From a virus: 44,321 nt of DNA. Of this stretch, positions 42,199 to 44,321 are shown piece after piece (position 1 is the first letter of the stretch; every line of letters starts with the position of its first letter). A program made the position numbers and the translations under genes. The DNA lies in the IMG/VR virus record IMGVR_UViG_3300008262_000697, positions 1-44,321 of that record. One strand, 5' to 3'. Below the pieces are notes generated by a model that saw only the letters and a list, made by a program, of their open reading frames with translations, was not told the origin of the DNA and ran no database searches.

Positions 42199-44307
42199 TT
42201 ATCCAGTGTATCTGGATTGTAGCCAAGACGAAACAGAGTTGTCGCTGTTTCTTACTGGGACACGAACTACGTTTGTTTGCTTAGTTGTGTTATTGACTGT
42301 TGGAGCAGAAACGATAGTATTTCCTGCTGGTGCTGTAGGTGCTTCTTTCATTGCAGCAGTTTCACTTGATTTTTTAGTTAATGTATCTGCAGAAGTTGGT
42401 TTAGATGCAGCGAGTAAATCAGATGCCTTAGCATAACCAACATCAACCTTACGTCTATCAAAGAAACTAAGTTTCTGATATGCATCATCTTCTTTAACGA
42501 TTTCAGCAATCTTATCGTTGTCAGTACCCTTTTGTGCAGCTGATTTAATTTGATCAAAAGCACGTTTACTAATTTCTCTGGATCCATCTTTACCTGCTGC
42601 ATCGCCAGCAAGCATTGCTTTACCAGTCTTTGGATCGAAAGTAGCAAAGTCTTCTTTTATTACTGCTTTACCGTCTTTGCCAACTTTTTCAGTAGTGGTT
42701 AGAACTCTGGTTTCATCTGATTCTTTCTTACCAGTTCTTCTGTTGACTTCGCCTGTAGTTCCACTTGTTACTATGTTCTTACTATAGTTGCTCACCTCAC
42801 CAGCATTACCAGAGGATTGAGCCATCTGTTCATTACCAGAAACTTTTACTGTGCCTTCTTCTGGACGGAATGGATACCATGGACCAATAGAGAATTTTTT
42901 ACCGAGTACAGAGAAACCAATTTCTGGTAATCCAAAATCTTCAAATATACTTAAGATTTTATCAGCCAATCCTTTAAAGAAATTGGTGACTGGTTTAAAT
43001 GCATTTAGTAGTGGATCAACAACATAATCAGTGATCAAGCCAAATAACTGTTTTGGTAACCAGAGAATAGCATCAAACAATGTTCCCATTGCTTCTTTAA
43101 CTGGCTCCCACAATTCACCGAGAATATTTGCTAACTTCTTCATGGTCTCAATAGGACTCATAATGAAGTTTTGAATCTGTTTTGGAATAAACATAATCAC
43201 ATCAACAAGATCTCCGAACAAGTCAGAGAATGAGAATGAATCTAAGAATTTCTCTACTGCATCAAATCCTAGTGCGCCAGCAATCCAAGAGATAGCACCC
43301 TTAATTAAATCTAGTACACCACCAACAAGAGAAGAAAATAGTCCTTTAATTGCACCACCGATAGCACCAACTAAACCACCCTCTTCCCATCCTTTCATAG
43401 CACCTTTGATTGTATCCCATACAGCCATAATTACCATAAGTGGAAATGCGATCTTTGACACAACTGCCGACACTGCACCAAATAGTTTACCGAACACTGA
43501 TAGTTTAGAACCCATCTCTGCAAAGAATCTTCCGATACCACCGAACCATTCAAACACTGCAGTAATACCACTGCGTATCATTCCAACAAACTTTGCGATT
43601 GGACCACTGGTTTCAGTCATTACTTTGAAACCTTCAATGATCGGTGTGATAAAGTTTGTGACTGCTGTTCTAATCGATGTGATTATTTTACCAATTGCAG
43701 AACCTTCACCAAGAATACCTTTAAAGTAATCTATTGCACCCTTAAACACATTAGCGATATTACCAGCAAGATTACTGAATACATTACGCACTGAACCTAC
43801 TGCATTTTTGAAAATATTTTTCATACTTTCAACAAGCAGTGTAAAAGTTACCTCGATGTTAAAAAGTATTTTTCGTAGAGAAGGAAACCATCTTGAAAGA
43901 AACACAACTGTTTTTTCAATAGCTAATCCGATACCTGTAACGAAGAATTTAACAGTCTTGACCCAAGCAGAAACCAACCCAGCAACAGTGCCAGCTGCGA
44001 TTGCGATTGCAGAAAGAAGACCACCTAATCCAAACCCACCTTGTTCTTCTGTTTTTTGTGCTTTTATTTCTTTTGGTCTAGTATTTTCTTCAATTCGTTC
44101 GAGAAGTTCCATCTGTTTGCTCAGAAGTCTGCTATACTCTAGCTCTGCTTCTTTACTAGCTGGTTTAACTTCTTTTGGAACTACATCTATCACACCACCA
44201 TTCTTTTCAGGTTTAACTTCTTTTGGAACTACATCTATCACACCACCATTCTTTTCAGGTAGTTGTTTTATAGTTGGTGAATCGATAACCTTTGCCTGAC
44301 CATACAT
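42199..44307 (-). CDS. Large hydrophobic tail protein, tape-measure-like
   Basis: 702 aa or more. The N-terminal linker holds a 16-aa tandem repeat (EKNGGVIDVVPKEVKP twice), a coiled coil (RLLSKQMELLERIEENTRP) and many Gly-rich hydrophobic helices through about residue 470. The C-terminus has VSAPTVNNTTKQTNVVRVPV then NSVS-SWLQSRYTG. Alternating amphipathic and hydrophobic helices suggest a tape-measure or virion-core protein of T4-like phages. The frame stays open to the window edge and the ATG at 44307 has a poorly spaced ribosome-binding site, so it may begin further on. It is the only minus-strand gene. Confidence 0.7.
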   Translation of the reverse strand: MYGQAKVIDSPTIKQLPEKNGGVIDVVPKEVKPEKNGGVIDVVPKEVKPASKEAELEYSRLLSKQMELLERIEENTRPKEIKAQKTEEQGGFGLGGLLSAIAIAAGTVAGLVSAWVKTVKFFVTGIGLAIEKTVVFLSRWFPSLRKILFNIEVTFTLLVESMKNIFKNAVGSVRNVFSNLAGNIANVFKGAIDYFKGILGEGSAIGKIITSIRTAVTNFITPIIEGFKVMTETSGPIAKFVGMIRSGITAVFEWFGGIGRFFAEMGSKLSVFGKLFGAVSAVVSKIAFPLMVIMAVWDTIKGAMKGWEEGGLVGAIGGAIKGLFSSLVGGVLDLIKGAISWIAGALGFDAVEKFLDSFSFSDLFGDLVDVIMFIPKQIQNFIMSPIETMKKLANILGELWEPVKEAMGTLFDAILWLPKQLFGLITDYVVDPLLNAFKPVTNFFKGLADKILSIFEDFGLPEIGFSVLGKKFSIGPWYPFRPEEGTVKVSGNEQMAQSSGNAGEVSNYSKNIVTSGTTGEVNRRTGKKESDETRVLTTTEKVGKDGKAVIKEDFATFDPKTGKAMLAGDAAGKDGSREISKRAFDQIKSAAQKGTDNDKIAEIVKEDDAYQKLSFFDRRKVDVGYAKASDLLAASKPTSADTLTKKSSETAAMKEAPTAPAGNTIVSAPTVNNTTKQTNVVRVPVRNSDNSVSSWLQSRYTG
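44163..44258 (-). repeat. 48-bp perfect tandem repeat in the tail gene
   Basis: 44163-44210 and 44211-44258 are identical. The unit is 16 codons, so reading frame is kept. It encodes the EKNGGVIDVVPKEVKP linker twice. Confidence 0.95.
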
Positions 44308-44321
44308 TGCTCCTGTTAAAG

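Noticed and set aside
42194-42436. Plus-strand ORF opposite the tail gene
   Set aside because: Antisense shadow of the C-terminal region of the tail protein; no promoter after the terminator.
43808-44299. 163-aa plus-strand ORF near the right edge
   Set aside because: Contains the 48-bp repeat in antisense and Ser/Pro-rich shadow composition.
1-44321. CRISPR array, integrase, transposase or attachment site
   Set aside because: No regularly spaced repeats, recombinase motifs or IS-type inverted repeats were seen. A lytic phage is the simpler reading.

Overview
The window looks like part of a lytic, T4-like (straboviral/cyanophage-type) myovirus genome, probably assembled from a freshwater or marine metagenome. 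The evidence is a set of T4-type replication and late-transcription genes: RNase H, DsbA-like dsDNA-binding protein, and the ordered block gp33-gp59-gp32. Alongside these are PhoH, a GH19 endolysin, endonuclease VII and a large tail protein. Nearly every gene is on the + strand, ATGA or TAATG overlaps are pervasive, and dozens of ORFs are under 80 aa. A GroES-like co-chaperonin, a ClpP-like protease, ribosomal protein S21 and a tmRNA give the phage an unusually large translation and protein quality-control set. The tmRNA tag (ANDAQFALAA) and its circularly permuted layout suggest a beta-proteobacterial host; this is inference.

Layout. 0-4.9 kb: surface or membrane genes, including a Cys-repeat protein split by a 56-bp duplication and two paralogous membrane coiled-coil proteins, then a thermonuclease. 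4.9-7.6 kb: very small genes, a MazG-type pyrophosphohydrolase, an ArfA-like peptide and DsbA. 7.7-14.3 kb: a conserved 369-aa protein, RNase H, GIY-YIG and Api92-like proteins, an envelope lipoprotein pair, a dCMP deaminase broken by an internal deletion, and a rubrerythrin-rubredoxin pair. 14.3-20.2 kb: a leader with attenuator-like structure, then 27 tRNA genes covering every amino acid except Cys. Interleaved with the tRNAs are S21, a secreted alpha/beta hydrolase, a DUF458 RNase H-fold protein and at least six structured non-coding RNAs, several closed by 11-18 bp terminal stems that abut tRNA ends. 20.2-24.2 kb: overlapping micro-genes. 24.2-31.6 kb: AAA ATPase, metallophosphoesterase, a second pyrophosphohydrolase, HAD nucleotidase, endonuclease VII. 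31.6-33.9 kb: PhoH, GH19 endolysin, PD-(D/E)XK nuclease. 33.9-37.9 kb: permuted tmRNA, GroES, methyltransferase, SleB-type hydrolase, ClpP. 38-42.2 kb: GP88-like protein, small genes, gp33, gp59, gp32. 42.2-44.3 kb, minus strand: a large hydrophobic tail protein running to the window edge.

Transcription. At least seventeen sigma70-like promoters (TTGNCN, mostly a 17-nt spacer, TATAAT) stand before operons, and two TATAAATA boxes resemble T4 late promoters. Four operon ends share a module: a GTAAGTA-type dyad containing the last stop codon, a terminator hairpin, then a promoter. Four genes start exactly 7 nt after the -10 box and are probably leaderless.

The most unusual content is the permuted tmRNA with a membrane micro-ORF in its intervening segment, the structured RNAs woven into the tRNA array, and the rubrerythrin-rubredoxin pair. 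All functional statements come from reading motifs; no database search or folding software was used.
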